Shown here: piece after piece, positions 42,696 through 50,473 of the stretch
Layout: every line of letters begins with the position of its first letter
Position numbering within the stretch: position 1 is the stretch's first letter
Assembly (NCBI GenBank): GCA_001299455.1
Contig: CYUK01000003.1
Coordinates: 1,550,001 to 1,614,000, forward strand
DNA: 64,000 nucleotides
Direction of reading: 5' to 3'
DNA from: Clostridiales bacterium SIT11
Lineage (GTDB): Bacteria > Bacillota > Clostridia > Tissierellales > Peptoniphilaceae
The notes under the pieces: generated by a model
What the model saw: only the letters and a program-made list of their open reading frames with translations
What the model was told of the DNA's origin: nothing
Databases searched by the model: none
Program-made: the position numbers and the translations under genes

Positions 42696-43688
42696 TTAGT
42701 CTTCTGAAGAAGCCAATAATTTTTCAATTTGATAGTGGAGAAGTTCCATAAAAAGGCCAGCATCAGTGACAATAGGTGTGGCTTGACCAGACCCCCGGTC
42801 GGCTAACTTGGTCACAGTCCCTGCATGAATATCCACACAAATCATGGGAATAGTGGCAGGAAGCATGTTTCCCGATGCAATTCCATGGAGCATGGTCCCC
42901 AGGACAATGACACAGTCAGCTTGGTGGAGATGGTGGGAATAGAGGGCTTGGGCCTCAATCATATTCATCTTTGTTTCTGGAAGGGGACCGTCATCTCGCA
43001 AGGATCCGGCCAGGACAAAGGGAATATTTTCTTTAATGCAGGTGTACATAATTCCTGACTTTAAAACCCCCTGGTCGACAGCGGCCTGAATGCTGCCACA
43101 GCCATTGATCCGGTTAATAGTCCGCATATGATGGGTGTAGCCATTTTTTTCAGGAAGGCCGGTATTCTTGTTAATGCCCAAGCTGGTGTCAAAGAAGGCC
43201 CTTTCCATGTCATGGACGGCAACGGCATTCCCGCCTAGGAGGCATTTGACAAAGCCCTTCCGCATGAGGTATTCCATGTGTTCTACAGCTCCAGAATGGA
43301 CGATAATGGGACCGGACACAAAGGTAATTTGTTTTTTCTCCTCCACCAGCCACTTGGCCAGACGTTGAATAGTCAGGTCATTTCGCCGTTCAGAGCTCAC
43401 TAGGTTATTCATAAAGCCAAAGGAGTCATCGTGTTCCTTAGTAGGGTCAAAGCGGTGGATTCCCTCTTGACCACAGGCCACCAGGTCTCCTTGGTGGACA
43501 TCCCGTAATTTTGTGGCCACAGCATGGCCATCTTTTACAACAATTAAGGCGTCCATCCTTTGGCCTTCCACAAGAATCCATTCTCCATTTAAACGAATTT
43601 TTGTAGGGAGGTTAGTTGTGGAGTAGAAATCTTCTGGGACATAACCATCTTTTATCGCTTTTTTTAAGCAAACATCTTTATTTTCCAT
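42696..43688 (-). CDS. TIGR00300 family protein, ornithine-cyclodeaminase-type (LOR/SDH domain)
   Basis: 330 residues. Matches the TIGR00300 family, of which the methanogen member has been reported to be an ornithine cyclodeaminase making proline. Conserved parts seen: LPTKIRLNGEWILVEGQRMD, the NAD-pocket-like VSGPIIVHSGAVEHMEYL, LLGGNAVAVHDMERAFF and VIVLGTMLHGIASGNMLPA. ATG 43688 follows AAAGGA by 6 nt. It lies behind a T-box leader whose specifier is probably CCU (Pro), which agrees with a proline-forming role. Other members of the family are uncharacterised, so the reaction is inferred. Confidence 0.85.
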   Translation of the reverse strand: MENKDVCLKKAIKDGYVPEDFYSTTNLPTKIRLNGEWILVEGQRMDALIVVKDGHAVATKLRDVHQGDLVACGQEGIHRFDPTKEHDDSFGFMNNLVSSERRNDLTIQRLAKWLVEEKKQITFVSGPIIVHSGAVEHMEYLMRKGFVKCLLGGNAVAVHDMERAFFDTSLGINKNTGLPEKNGYTHHMRTINRINGCGSIQAAVDQGVLKSGIMYTCIKENIPFVLAGSLRDDGPLPETKMNMIEAQALYSHHLHQADCVIVLGTMLHGIASGNMLPATIPMICVDIHAGTVTKLADRGSGQATPIVTDAGLFMELLHYQIEKLLASSED

Positions 43689-43721
43689 TGATAATCCTTT
43701 CTATCAGTATAAAAATAAAAA

Positions 43722-43926
43722 ACGCCCCTAAAAAGGGACGTATTATACGCGGTACCACCCAAGTTCTCACAAAGAGCACTCTTTTCCGTAAGGGGGAATC
43801 CCTGTGGTTTTGCCACAATCTCCAAGGTAGGGCAGTAAAAGAAGTCCTGATTATCCCTTCCAGTTTTTAAGGATAACTTCCTGGCAGCTTTCTTTTAATG
43901 GGTCCTTTTCATCGATAATTACCATT
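43722..43926 (-). ncRNA. T-box riboswitch, probably tRNA-Pro-sensing
   Basis: On the minus strand: stem I region, then TTGGAG, a helix GATTGTGG...CCACAGG, the T-box GGGTGGTACCGCG (plus 43748-43760) and the terminator ACGTCCC-loop-GGGGCGT plus T-run (43722-43741). The triplet CCU (plus 43829-43831) lies directly before ACC-TTGGAG, the usual specifier position, which points to proline. The T-box UGGU pairs with a discriminator A. Uncharged tRNA would favour read-through into the TIGR00300 gene. Confidence 0.85.
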
Positions 43927-43955
43927 AGTATACTGTAAATGGAGAGATTTGGCAA
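43927..43955 (-). promoter_or_regulatory. Promoter of the T-box leader
   Basis: Minus-strand TTGCCA (43955-43950), 17 bp, TATACT (43932-43927). Confidence 0.8.
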
Positions 43956-43971
43956 GAGTCTTTTTTTGAAA

Positions 43972-44011
43972 GCTATATTGCAATACACAGTAGCTGGTGG
44001 TATACTATAGC
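43972..44011 (+). promoter_or_regulatory. Promoter and probable operator of the padR operon
   Basis: TTGCAA (43978-43983), 17 bp, TATACT (44001-44006) with extended TGG. TATTGCAATA (43976-43985) is a perfect palindrome over the -35, and GCTATA (43972-43977)/TATAGC (44006-44011) flank the promoter: consistent with PadR autorepression. Confidence 0.7.
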
Positions 44012-44022
44012 AAGGTGATGTT

Positions 44023-44337
44023 ATGAATCCACAATTTAAAAAGGGAGTTTTAGAACTCTTAGTTTTATCCTTGCTGGTAGACAAGGATTGCTATGGCTAC
44101 CAATTGGTGGATACTATTTCCAACCATATCGAAATTTCTGAAGGGACCATCTACCCCCTCCTTAGGCGGTTGAAAAAGGAGGGCCTTGTGACAACTTACT
44201 TAAAAGAATCCATGTCCGGACCTCCCCGAAAGTACTACCAGCTGACAGAGGAAGGTCAGAGGGAATTTGAAGACCAAAAAAGGACTTGGTTTGCCTTTTC
44301 AAGGGCCGTAGATGAAATTTTAAGGAGAGAAGAATGA
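44023..44337 (+). CDS. PadR-family transcriptional regulator
   Basis: 104 residues: winged HTH (about 1-75; [20 protein letters not shown] and [20 protein letters not shown], the PadR recognition helix and wing) plus a short C-terminal dimer helix. Usually a repressor released by small molecules or envelope stress. It precedes DUF1700 and a beta-repeat protein with 4-bp and 1-bp overlaps, a cassette common in Bacillota. Upstream palindromes suggest it controls itself and the cassette. Confidence 0.92.
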   Translation: MNPQFKKGVLELLVLSLLVDKDCYGYQLVDTISNHIEISEGTIYPLLRRLKKEGLVTTYLKESMSGPPRKYYQLTEEGQREFEDQKRTWFAFSRAVDEILRREE

Positions 44338-44948
44338 AGGAAAAAGAATACTTAGACCTACTAAGGTATTATTTGAGAAAACTTCCCGACAATGTCATTG
44401 ACGATATTATTGCAGACTATGAAGAGCATTTTCGTCTAGGCAAGGAGGCGGGGAAAAGTGAAGGTTTAATTGCGGCGGAATTGGGAAGCCCTATGGAAAT
44501 TGCCAGAGACTTTAAGGCTACGGACTATTATGGGCCCAAGGGGCAGGAAGAGAAGGGGGCCAAGACTGGGTCCCTAGGAAAGGCCCTGGTCCTCTTACTT
44601 CTGGTCCTCCTTATGAGCCCTGTCCTCCTAATCTTGGCCAGTGTAGTCTTCGGTCTTTTTATGGCTTTCGGTGGAATTTTATTTGCCTTTGTGGTCTCTT
44701 GCGGGACCATTGGAGCTGCGGTTTTATCCCTCCCCTTTGGAGGCTTCCCATTTGTAAATTTTGGATCGGCCCAGGGCTGGGTCGCTAACCTCCACCCCCT
44801 AACCCAAGTTCTTCTAGGTTTATTTTTCTTAAGCCTTTGCTTCTTGTGCATTCCTGTCATTGGAGGATTTTTTAAAGTTGCCTGGCGTGGATTAAAAAAT
44901 CTTTTCCTATCTTTAAAATGGTCCTATAGAAAATGGAGGTACCGGTAA
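44334..44948 (+). CDS. DUF1700 (HAAS) membrane protein
   Basis: 204 residues. N-terminal HAAS/DUF1700 helical domain ([27 protein letters not shown], shortened; [10 protein letters not shown]) faces the cytoplasm; about four membrane helices follow ([19 protein letters not shown]). Probably a membrane partner or sensor linked to PadR; exact function unknown. It overlaps padR by 4 bp and the next gene by 1 bp. Confidence 0.85.
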   Translation: MKEKEYLDLLRYYLRKLPDNVIDDIIADYEEHFRLGKEAGKSEGLIAAELGSPMEIARDFKATDYYGPKGQEEKGAKTGSLGKALVLLLLVLLMSPVLLILASVVFGLFMAFGGILFAFVVSCGTIGAAVLSLPFGGFPFVNFGSAQGWVANLHPLTQVLLGLFFLSLCFLCIPVIGGFFKVAWRGLKNLFLSLKWSYRKWRYR

Positions 44949-45652
44949 TGAAAAAATTTTTTAAGGTCAACTTCATCCTAGCCCTGGTCCTTTTAGTGGC
45001 CAGTATCTTTTCCTTTTTTATCTTAGACTACCGAGATGTTAAGGAAGCGGTAGACCAAGGGGAGGTGACCTGGGGAAATGTTTTAAACTTCAGCAACAAA
45101 GACTGGGACGGGCCTTCCAAGGGGAAGAAAAAAGTGGAAACCATGAAGCCTTACAAGGACCTGGTCTTAGAAAGTGCCTATGGGAATGTGAGTCTTGTCC
45201 AGGGAGACAGCTTTCAAGTAATTTATCCCCAAGGGAAGGCCCGCTGGTCTTTAAAAGAAGAAGAGGGGCAATTGGTTATCAAGGGAGGAAAGGGGTCTAT
45301 CCGCCTGGTGGTTCCAAACCTGCAAGAGATTTCCGTAAGGGGGAACTTGTCTGGAGGAGCCTTTAACCTAGAAGGCCAGGCGAAAAATCTAGACCTGGGC
45401 CTGGCAGGGGGCCTGGTAAACCTTGAAAGTCCTCAAGTCTTTCCCATCAACTTAAACCTCCAAGGAGGCCTAGCCAATATTAGTTTAGAAGGAGGAGATA
45501 GCCGGATTTCCTTAGACCTAGAGGGAGGCCTGGCCAATGTTAATGGTCAGTCCTATAACCAGGGACAAGTCAACCTAGGAAGGGGAGATAATCTCATCCA
45601 AATTCAGGCCCAAGGAGGGCTTGTGAACCTAGAAACAGACCAGGACCTTTAA
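44948..45652 (+). CDS. DUF4097-like surface beta-repeat protein
   Basis: 234 residues from ATG 44948 (TAATG overlap; GGAGG upstream). One N-terminal signal-anchor helix (NFILALVLLVASIFSFFIL), then an extracellular part that ends in repeats AGGLVNLES, QGGLANISL, EGGLANVNG and QGGLVNLET at about 20-residue steps, as in a beta-solenoid. DUF4097-like proteins regularly follow PadR and DUF1700 genes. Role probably at the cell envelope; ligand unknown. Confidence 0.78.
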   Translation: MKKFFKVNFILALVLLVASIFSFFILDYRDVKEAVDQGEVTWGNVLNFSNKDWDGPSKGKKKVETMKPYKDLVLESAYGNVSLVQGDSFQVIYPQGKARWSLKEEEGQLVIKGGKGSIRLVVPNLQEISVRGNLSGGAFNLEGQAKNLDLGLAGGLVNLESPQVFPINLNLQGGLANISLEGGDSRISLDLEGGLANVNGQSYNQGQVNLGRGDNLIQIQAQGGLVNLETDQDL

Positions 45653-45665
45653 AGGCTCTAGGGAA

Positions 45666-45694
45666 TTGTCAAGAAGGATAAAAGTCCCTATAAT
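45666..45694 (+). promoter_or_regulatory. Promoter of trmL
   Basis: TTGTCA (45666-45671), 17 bp, TATAAT (45689-45694). Confidence 0.8.
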
Positions 45695-45715
45695 AGATAG
45701 GGAAAGGAAGTGCCT

Positions 45716-46177
45716 ATGCTACACATTATTTTATACCAACCGGAAATTCCCTATAATACAGGAGCCATTGCCCGGACTTGTGCCCTGACCAAGTCCAAGC
45801 TCCACTTAATCAAGCCTCTAGGATTTTCTGTCGATGATAAACACTTAAAGAGGGCCGGCCTAGACTACTGGCCCCTGGTGGATATTTCCTATTATGACTC
45901 CTTTGAAGACTTTGCCAAAAGTTTTCAGGGCCAGCTCTACTTTGCCTCAACCCATGGCCACAAAAAGTATTCTGATGTGACCTACAAGGACGGGGATGGG
46001 ATTGTTTTTGGTCGGGAAACGGCTGGCTTGCCGGAAGAGATTATGGACAAGTACCGGGACAAGCTCATCCGGATTCCCATGCGGGGAGACCTAAAGAGAA
46101 GTCTAAACTTGGCAAATTCTGCCAACATTTTAATTTATGAAGCCCTTCGGCAAAATGACTTTTTTGGATTGGAGTAA
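45716..46177 (+). CDS. trmL: tRNA (cytidine(34)-2'-O)-methyltransferase
   Basis: Methylates the wobble ribose of tRNA-Leu (CAA-type and cmo/cmnm UAA) in relatives; interestingly tRNA-Leu(CAA) is in this window. 153 residues, SPOUT knot. Motifs: YQPEIPYNTGAIARTC, FASTHGHKKYSDV, IVFGRETAGLPEEI and RIPMRGDLKRSLNLANSANI. ATG 45716 is preferred to GTG 45710 because of GGAAAGGAAG spacing. The aldolase gene follows after 3 bp. Confidence 0.94.
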   Translation: MLHIILYQPEIPYNTGAIARTCALTKSKLHLIKPLGFSVDDKHLKRAGLDYWPLVDISYYDSFEDFAKSFQGQLYFASTHGHKKYSDVTYKDGDGIVFGRETAGLPEEIMDKYRDKLIRIPMRGDLKRSLNLANSANILIYEALRQNDFFGLE

Positions 46178-46180
46178 AAA

Positions 46181-46798
46181 ATGGATGAACTCATTTACTA
46201 TGGACAAAAGATGGTAGAGGAGGGTCTAAGCTTTGCTACTGGAGGGAATCTCTCTCGGAGGCTGGACGGGGAAACCTATAAAATTACCCCTTCTGGCCAG
46301 GCTTATGCTTCTTTAAAAGACCAGGACCTGGTGACTATGAACCTTGAAGGGAAAATCCTTCAAGGGGAAAAACCCTCCACAGAATACCATTTTCACCAAG
46401 GCATATACAGGGCTTATCCTGAAGCCAAGGCCGTTGTCCATACCCACTCGGAATATATCAACATCCTATCGATTTTAGACAAGCCCCTGGCCTGTATCCA
46501 TTATTTAATGGCTGAGGCAGGACCGGACCCCATAGAAGTGGCTCCCTATGCCAGCTTCGGAACAGAGGACTTGGCGAGAAATGCCCTGGGAGCCTTTGGC
46601 CGGAACAAGGCCGTTATCCTGTCCCACCATGGTCTAGTGACCTTTGGATCCAGTGTAAAAGAAGCCTTTAGCCAGGCCAGGACCCTGGAGTTTTGTGCCA
46701 AGATTTATATTAAGGCCTTAAGTATAGGAAATCCATCTTCCTTGTCCATAGAAGAAATGGAAAAGATGGTTGACCGCTTTAAGTCCTATGGAAAATAG
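46181..46798 (+). CDS. Class II aldolase/adducin-family protein (fuculose-phosphate aldolase-like)
   Basis: 205 residues. Zn-dependent sugar-phosphate aldolase or epimerase fold: FATGGNLSRRL at the N terminus (phosphate loop), the metal-binding VVHTHSEY and SHHGLVTFG, and catalytic Glu in STEYHFHQGI. Acts on L-fuculose-1-P or a similar C4-C5 sugar phosphate; no other sugar gene is nearby so substrate is open. SD GGAG overlaps the trmL stop. A bidirectional terminator follows. Confidence 0.88.
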   Translation: MDELIYYGQKMVEEGLSFATGGNLSRRLDGETYKITPSGQAYASLKDQDLVTMNLEGKILQGEKPSTEYHFHQGIYRAYPEAKAVVHTHSEYINILSILDKPLACIHYLMAEAGPDPIEVAPYASFGTEDLARNALGAFGRNKAVILSHHGLVTFGSSVKEAFSQARTLEFCAKIYIKALSIGNPSSLSIEEMEKMVDRFKSYGK

Positions 46799-46808
46799 AC
46801 CACAAAAA

Positions 46809-46837
46809 AAGGGAAGGACCTAAAAGGCCCTTCCCTT
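46809..46837. terminator. Bidirectional terminator
   Basis: AAGGGAAGG (46809-46817) pairs with CCTTCCCTT (46829-46837), A-run before; separates the convergent aldolase and superoxide reductase genes. Confidence 0.8.
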
Positions 46838-46856
46838 CAATTTATTTGAGTGTTTG

Positions 46857-47210
46857 TTAGATTTCTTGAGAGTTTTCCCATAAACCATGAAGGTTGCAAT
46901 AGCTTAGAGCATAGACAGTTCCCTTAGCTTGGGTTTTTACAACAGCGCTTACTTCAGGTTTTGAAAAGATTTCTTCTTCACCATGAGCACAGAAGCGATA
47001 GGATCCAACTTCAACGGGGAATTTTCCACCTTCAGCTTGGAAGAAAACTTTAATCCATTCAATATGATGTTCTAAAGTATTTGGATGTTCAACTTCTTCA
47101 CCAACAAGAACTTTAATATTTAAGACATCACCATTTTGTTCTGCATGGATTACAGGAACGTGTTTTTCAGATTTCCAATCGCCAGATTGTACAGTTTCAG
47201 TTAATTTCAT
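46857..47210 (-). CDS. Class II superoxide reductase (neelaredoxin type)
   Basis: Reduces superoxide to peroxide without making oxygen, using rubredoxin electrons. 117 residues, only the catalytic domain. Iron ligands visible: Glu15/His17 (SEKHVP), His42 and His48 (EHPNTLEHH), Cys105 and His108 (YCNLHGLW). The desulforedoxin extra domain is absent. SD AAGGAGG before ATG 47210. An extended -10 (TGA-TACAAT on the minus strand) lies upstream. Works with Tpx, TrxB and the flavodiiron protein of this window. Confidence 0.94.
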   Translation of the reverse strand: MKLTETVQSGDWKSEKHVPVIHAEQNGDVLNIKVLVGEEVEHPNTLEHHIEWIKVFFQAEGGKFPVEVGSYRFCAHGEEEIFSKPEVSAVVKTQAKGTVYALSYCNLHGLWENSQEI

Positions 47211-47388
47211 TTTTTACCTCCTTAGGGCTAGGTTTCTTTTTTACACTTTTATTGTATCAGATTTTGTAAATTTTGGGAAGGAGGAAGTCCGGTTTTTTCA
47301 GCTAGATTACTTTAATAAAAGAAAGTAAAGAATGGAAAACCAGTAGATTCTCAAGCTTTTATCTTGTATAATGGAAAAGAGGTGAATT

Positions 47389-48525
47389 GTGAAAAAATAT
47401 CAATGTTTAGCAACGGCAAATTTCGGTGTAGAAGCCGTTGTGAAAAGAGAATTACAGGCCCTCCTAGGAGATGGTGGCCAGGTCCAAGTCCAAGACGGCC
47501 GGGTCTATTTTAAGGGGGATTTTAAGGAAATATATAAGGCCAACCTCTACCTGCGTACGGCAGAGCGGGTCCATATCGTCCTGCACACCTTTATGGCCAA
47601 GACCTTTGAAGACCTCTACCAGGGGGTCAAGGAAATCAACTGGCCGGAGATTTTACCTAAGGATGCCAACTTTATGGTCCAAGGGCGGTCAGCCAAGAGC
47701 CAGCTTTTTTCTGTTTCAGACTGTCAAAGAATTACAGAAAGAGCCTTAATTGACCGGTTAAATGAAAAATATTCCATGAGTTTTTACCCCAAGTCCGGAG
47801 CTAGGTATAAGATTGAGGTCATCCTCTTTAAGGACCAGGCCCAAATCTTACTGGACACTTCAGGAGACGGCCTCCACAAGAGAGGCTACCGGAAGGCCAC
47901 TGTGGAAGCTCCTTTGACAGAAACCCTGGCTTCAGCCTTAGTTCAGCTGAGCTTTTACAAAAAGGATCGGATTCTTTTAGATCCTTTTTGCGGGTCAGGA
48001 ACCATTCCCATAGAAGCGGCCATGCTGGCAAGAAATATTGCCCCAGGCTTAAACCGCCACTTTGACTGTGAATATTTTAAGCAAATGGACCCCGACTGGG
48101 TTAAGGACCTGCGGAAGGAAGCTTTTTCAAAAATCGACTATACAGGAGACTTGAAAATTTATGCCTCGGATAAGTCAAGAGAAGCCATTGAAGCGGCCAA
48201 GAAAAATGCAGAAGAGGCTGGAGTGGACCAGGATATCCTCTTTAGCCAAGAAAAAATTGAAGATTTGAATATTCCAGGTCCCTATGGGGTATTAATAAGT
48301 AACCCTCCCTATGGAGTGCGTTTATCCACAGAAGAGGAAGTGGATAGGCTCTATGAAAACTTAAAGAGTTTATACCAAAAAGATGACACATGGAGCTACT
48401 ATCTCATAACAAGTGATGAAAGTTTTCCTAGAAAATTTGGCAAAGAGCCTTCTAGGAAGAGGAAACTATACAATGGCCGGATTAAGGTTGATTACTATCA
48501 ATACTATGGCCCAAGACCTGACTAA
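47389..48525 (+). CDS. THUMP-domain class I RNA methyltransferase (RlmK/L-like, YpsC)
   Basis: 378 residues: a ferredoxin-like/THUMP region (about 1-155; MVQGRSAKSQLFSVSDCQRI) for RNA binding, then a Rossmann methyltransferase with LDPFCGSGTIPIEAAMLAR (SAM) and the amino-methylase motif ISNPPYGVRL. N2-methylguanosine on 23S rRNA is expected from relatives. GTG 47389 follows GAGGTGA. The cobalamin adenosyltransferase gene starts 15 bp downstream and may be co-transcribed. Confidence 0.92.
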   Translation: MKKYQCLATANFGVEAVVKRELQALLGDGGQVQVQDGRVYFKGDFKEIYKANLYLRTAERVHIVLHTFMAKTFEDLYQGVKEINWPEILPKDANFMVQGRSAKSQLFSVSDCQRITERALIDRLNEKYSMSFYPKSGARYKIEVILFKDQAQILLDTSGDGLHKRGYRKATVEAPLTETLASALVQLSFYKKDRILLDPFCGSGTIPIEAAMLARNIAPGLNRHFDCEYFKQMDPDWVKDLRKEAFSKIDYTGDLKIYASDKSREAIEAAKKNAEEAGVDQDILFSQEKIEDLNIPGPYGVLISNPPYGVRLSTEEEVDRLYENLKSLYQKDDTWSYYLITSDESFPRKFGKEPSRKRKLYNGRIKVDYYQYYGPRPD

Positions 48526-48540
48526 GTAAAGGAGAAGAGA

Positions 48541-49083
48541 ATGGAAATTTATACAAAAACTGGAGATAAGGGAAAAACTTCCCTCTATGATGAAGTACGA
48601 GTTGCCAAGGACGATGCCCGGGTGGAAAGTTATGGAACCGTTGATGAACTAGGGGCTGCTCTGGGAGTTTGCCGGAACTATATTGACGATGAAGAGTTAA
48701 AAGAAGAAATCATGCGGATTCAAAACAAGCTCTTTGTTGTCTGTGAAAACCTGGCTACTGCAGACAAGGATAAGGTAAAACACTTTATTGTAGAAGAAGA
48801 CATCCATTATTTAGAAGAACTTGTGGATAAATATATGGAAAAGGCCGGAGAATTTACTGGCTTTGTCATCCAAGGAACTAGCAAGTCCGCTGCCTTCCTC
48901 CATTTGGCCCGGACCATTTGCCGGCGGGCTGAACGCAGGATTGTGACCCTGGCTGGACAAACCTATGTAGACCCCCATGTGAACAAGTTTGTCAACCGCT
49001 TGGCAGATACAATCTATGCCTTTGCTCGTTACTGTGAAGATACAACCATTATGGTGGACTTTGAAGCAGAGTTAAATAAGTAA
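48541..49083 (+). CDS. Cob(I)alamin adenosyltransferase, PduO type
   Basis: Transfers the adenosyl group of ATP to cob(I)alamin to make coenzyme B12. 180 residues, five-helix bundle with the ATP-binding YTKTGDKGKTSLYD at the N terminus and ARTICRRAERRIVTLA; Lys and Arg contacts are intact. SD AAAGGAGAAGAG. Its product feeds the methylmalonyl-CoA mutase encoded at 58386-60496; it is the only cobalamin gene between the cob operon and that cluster. Confidence 0.95.
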   Translation: MEIYTKTGDKGKTSLYDEVRVAKDDARVESYGTVDELGAALGVCRNYIDDEELKEEIMRIQNKLFVVCENLATADKDKVKHFIVEEDIHYLEELVDKYMEKAGEFTGFVIQGTSKSAAFLHLARTICRRAERRIVTLAGQTYVDPHVNKFVNRLADTIYAFARYCEDTTIMVDFEAELNK

Positions 49084-49108
49084 GAAGAGAAGTTGCTGGA
49101 GGTTATCG

Positions 49109-50194
49109 ATGGACCTTGTTCGCTTTGAAGAAAAAACCTATCCCAAGGAATTCTTCTTTCAAATCATTAATTCCATAGCAGACTTTGTTCAAGTGGTGAA
49201 TAAAAAAAACCAAGTCATCTATCGTAATGATACCATGAAGGAGGTTCTGAAAGAGGCGAAAAAACAAGGGACAGTTTTGACGGACTTCAGTGCGACCCAA
49301 AGGACTTTGGAAACAGGTGAAGTCATCCAGCAGGAACAAACTTATTTAGGGGAATCTTATTCTGTTAAAACATCCCCTCTTTGGAATAAGGAAGGGGACC
49401 TTGTAGGTGCTGTGGAGGTTTTTCGAAGTAATTCCAGAGAAAAAAAGCTCCACGAAGAATTAGTAGAAAAAAATCAATCCATGGTCCACGAAATGGTCCT
49501 AGCTTCCTCAGTCCAAAAAGCTCTTTTACCAAGAAAGGGTTTTTTAAAAACGGTAAAAGTAGGCTATTACTTTGAGCCCCTAGACTATATTTCTGGAGAT
49601 CTTTTTGATGTTTTCTCTTTGGATGACCGGCATATTGCCTTTTATATGAGTGATACCGTAGGCCATGGTTTTGCTTCAGGGATGGTAACTATGTTTATCC
49701 ATCAGGCTATGCGGACTCTGGAAAAAGAGATTCTTTTACACCCAAGTCTTACCTTGGAAAAGATTGGAAAGAAATTTAGAGACTTAAAATTAAATTTAGA
49801 TTATTACTTCACCATGTTTTATGGAGTCTATGACTTGGAGGGCCAAGTCCTTTCCTATGCCAATGCCGGTCATAACTGTCCCCCGATTTTAAAGGGGCGG
49901 AACCTTTGTATGCCTCTTGAGATAACAGGGCGTCCCATTATGGGCTATGCCTACGAAGACTTTTATGAAAGTCATCAAATTCCTGTCTATCCGGGAGACC
50001 AATTGCTGCTTTGTACTGATGGTTTTATAGAGTCAAGCAATGAGCATAAAGAATATTATGGCTTTCCTCGCCTTCTTCAACTAATGGAGACGATATCTGG
50101 GGATTTAATTGACCGTTTAGTTCAAGACCAAAATCAGTTTACCTGGGGGCCTTTAACCGATGACCGGACAGCTTTAAGCCTTGAAATATACTAG
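49109..50194 (+). CDS. SpoIIE/PP2C-type phosphatase with PAS domain
   Basis: 361 residues. N-terminal PAS domain (about 10-110; VQVVNKKNQVIYRNDTMKEV), a coiled coil (about 112-135), then a PP2C-like SpoIIE phosphatase (about 150-361): SGDLFDVFSL and YMSDTVGHGFASGMV bind Mn, and LLCTDGFIESSNEHK and DDRTALSLEI close the site. Such enzymes remove phosphate from anti-anti-sigma factors. No anti-sigma genes are adjacent, so the partner is unknown. SD GGAGGT. Own terminator. Confidence 0.9.
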   Translation: MDLVRFEEKTYPKEFFFQIINSIADFVQVVNKKNQVIYRNDTMKEVLKEAKKQGTVLTDFSATQRTLETGEVIQQEQTYLGESYSVKTSPLWNKEGDLVGAVEVFRSNSREKKLHEELVEKNQSMVHEMVLASSVQKALLPRKGFLKTVKVGYYFEPLDYISGDLFDVFSLDDRHIAFYMSDTVGHGFASGMVTMFIHQAMRTLEKEILLHPSLTLEKIGKKFRDLKLNLDYYFTMFYGVYDLEGQVLSYANAGHNCPPILKGRNLCMPLEITGRPIMGYAYEDFYESHQIPVYPGDQLLLCTDGFIESSNEHKEYYGFPRLLQLMETISGDLIDRLVQDQNQFTWGPLTDDRTALSLEIY

Positions 50195-50219
50195 TTCTTA
50201 GGAGCTAGTATATTTTTTT
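50185..50219 (+). terminator. Terminator of the phosphatase gene
   Basis: AATATACTAG (50185-50194) pairs with CTAGTATATT (50205-50214), then T's; includes the stop codon. Confidence 0.85.
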
Positions 50220-50274
50220 GCCAAGAAATCTGTAAAAATTATCCAATTAATTCCATAAATTTTAATAAACCCTC

Positions 50275-50302
50275 TTTACAATAAAATCTATTGTTATATA
50301 AT
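50275..50302 (+). promoter_or_regulatory. Promoter of bcd-etfBA
   Basis: TTTACA (50275-50280), 16 bp, TATAAT (50297-50302); the leader to ATG 50474 is about 165 nt. Confidence 0.65.
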
Positions 50303-50336
50303 TATGAATGGAATGGTTTTCAGCCGTATAAGAAAA

Positions 50337-50369
50337 TTTTTCTTTTGAAAAAGATTGGAAATTTCCAAT
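50337..50369. promoter_or_regulatory. Two adjacent palindromes in the bcd leader
   Basis: TTTTTC-TTTT-GAAAAA (50337-50352) and the perfect 16-mer ATTGGAAATTTCCAAT (50354-50369) lie just after the promoter. Candidate operator for a fatty-acid or redox regulator; the remainder of the gap shows only a short TGTTATTAACA palindrome. Confidence 0.45.
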
Positions 50370-50473
50370 ACTTAAGGTTGAAATGTTTAAATATCTATGT
50401 TATGTTATTAACAGAACAATTTGATATTTATATCAAGAGTATCTAGAAAAATTACGAACAAGGGGGATATCAA

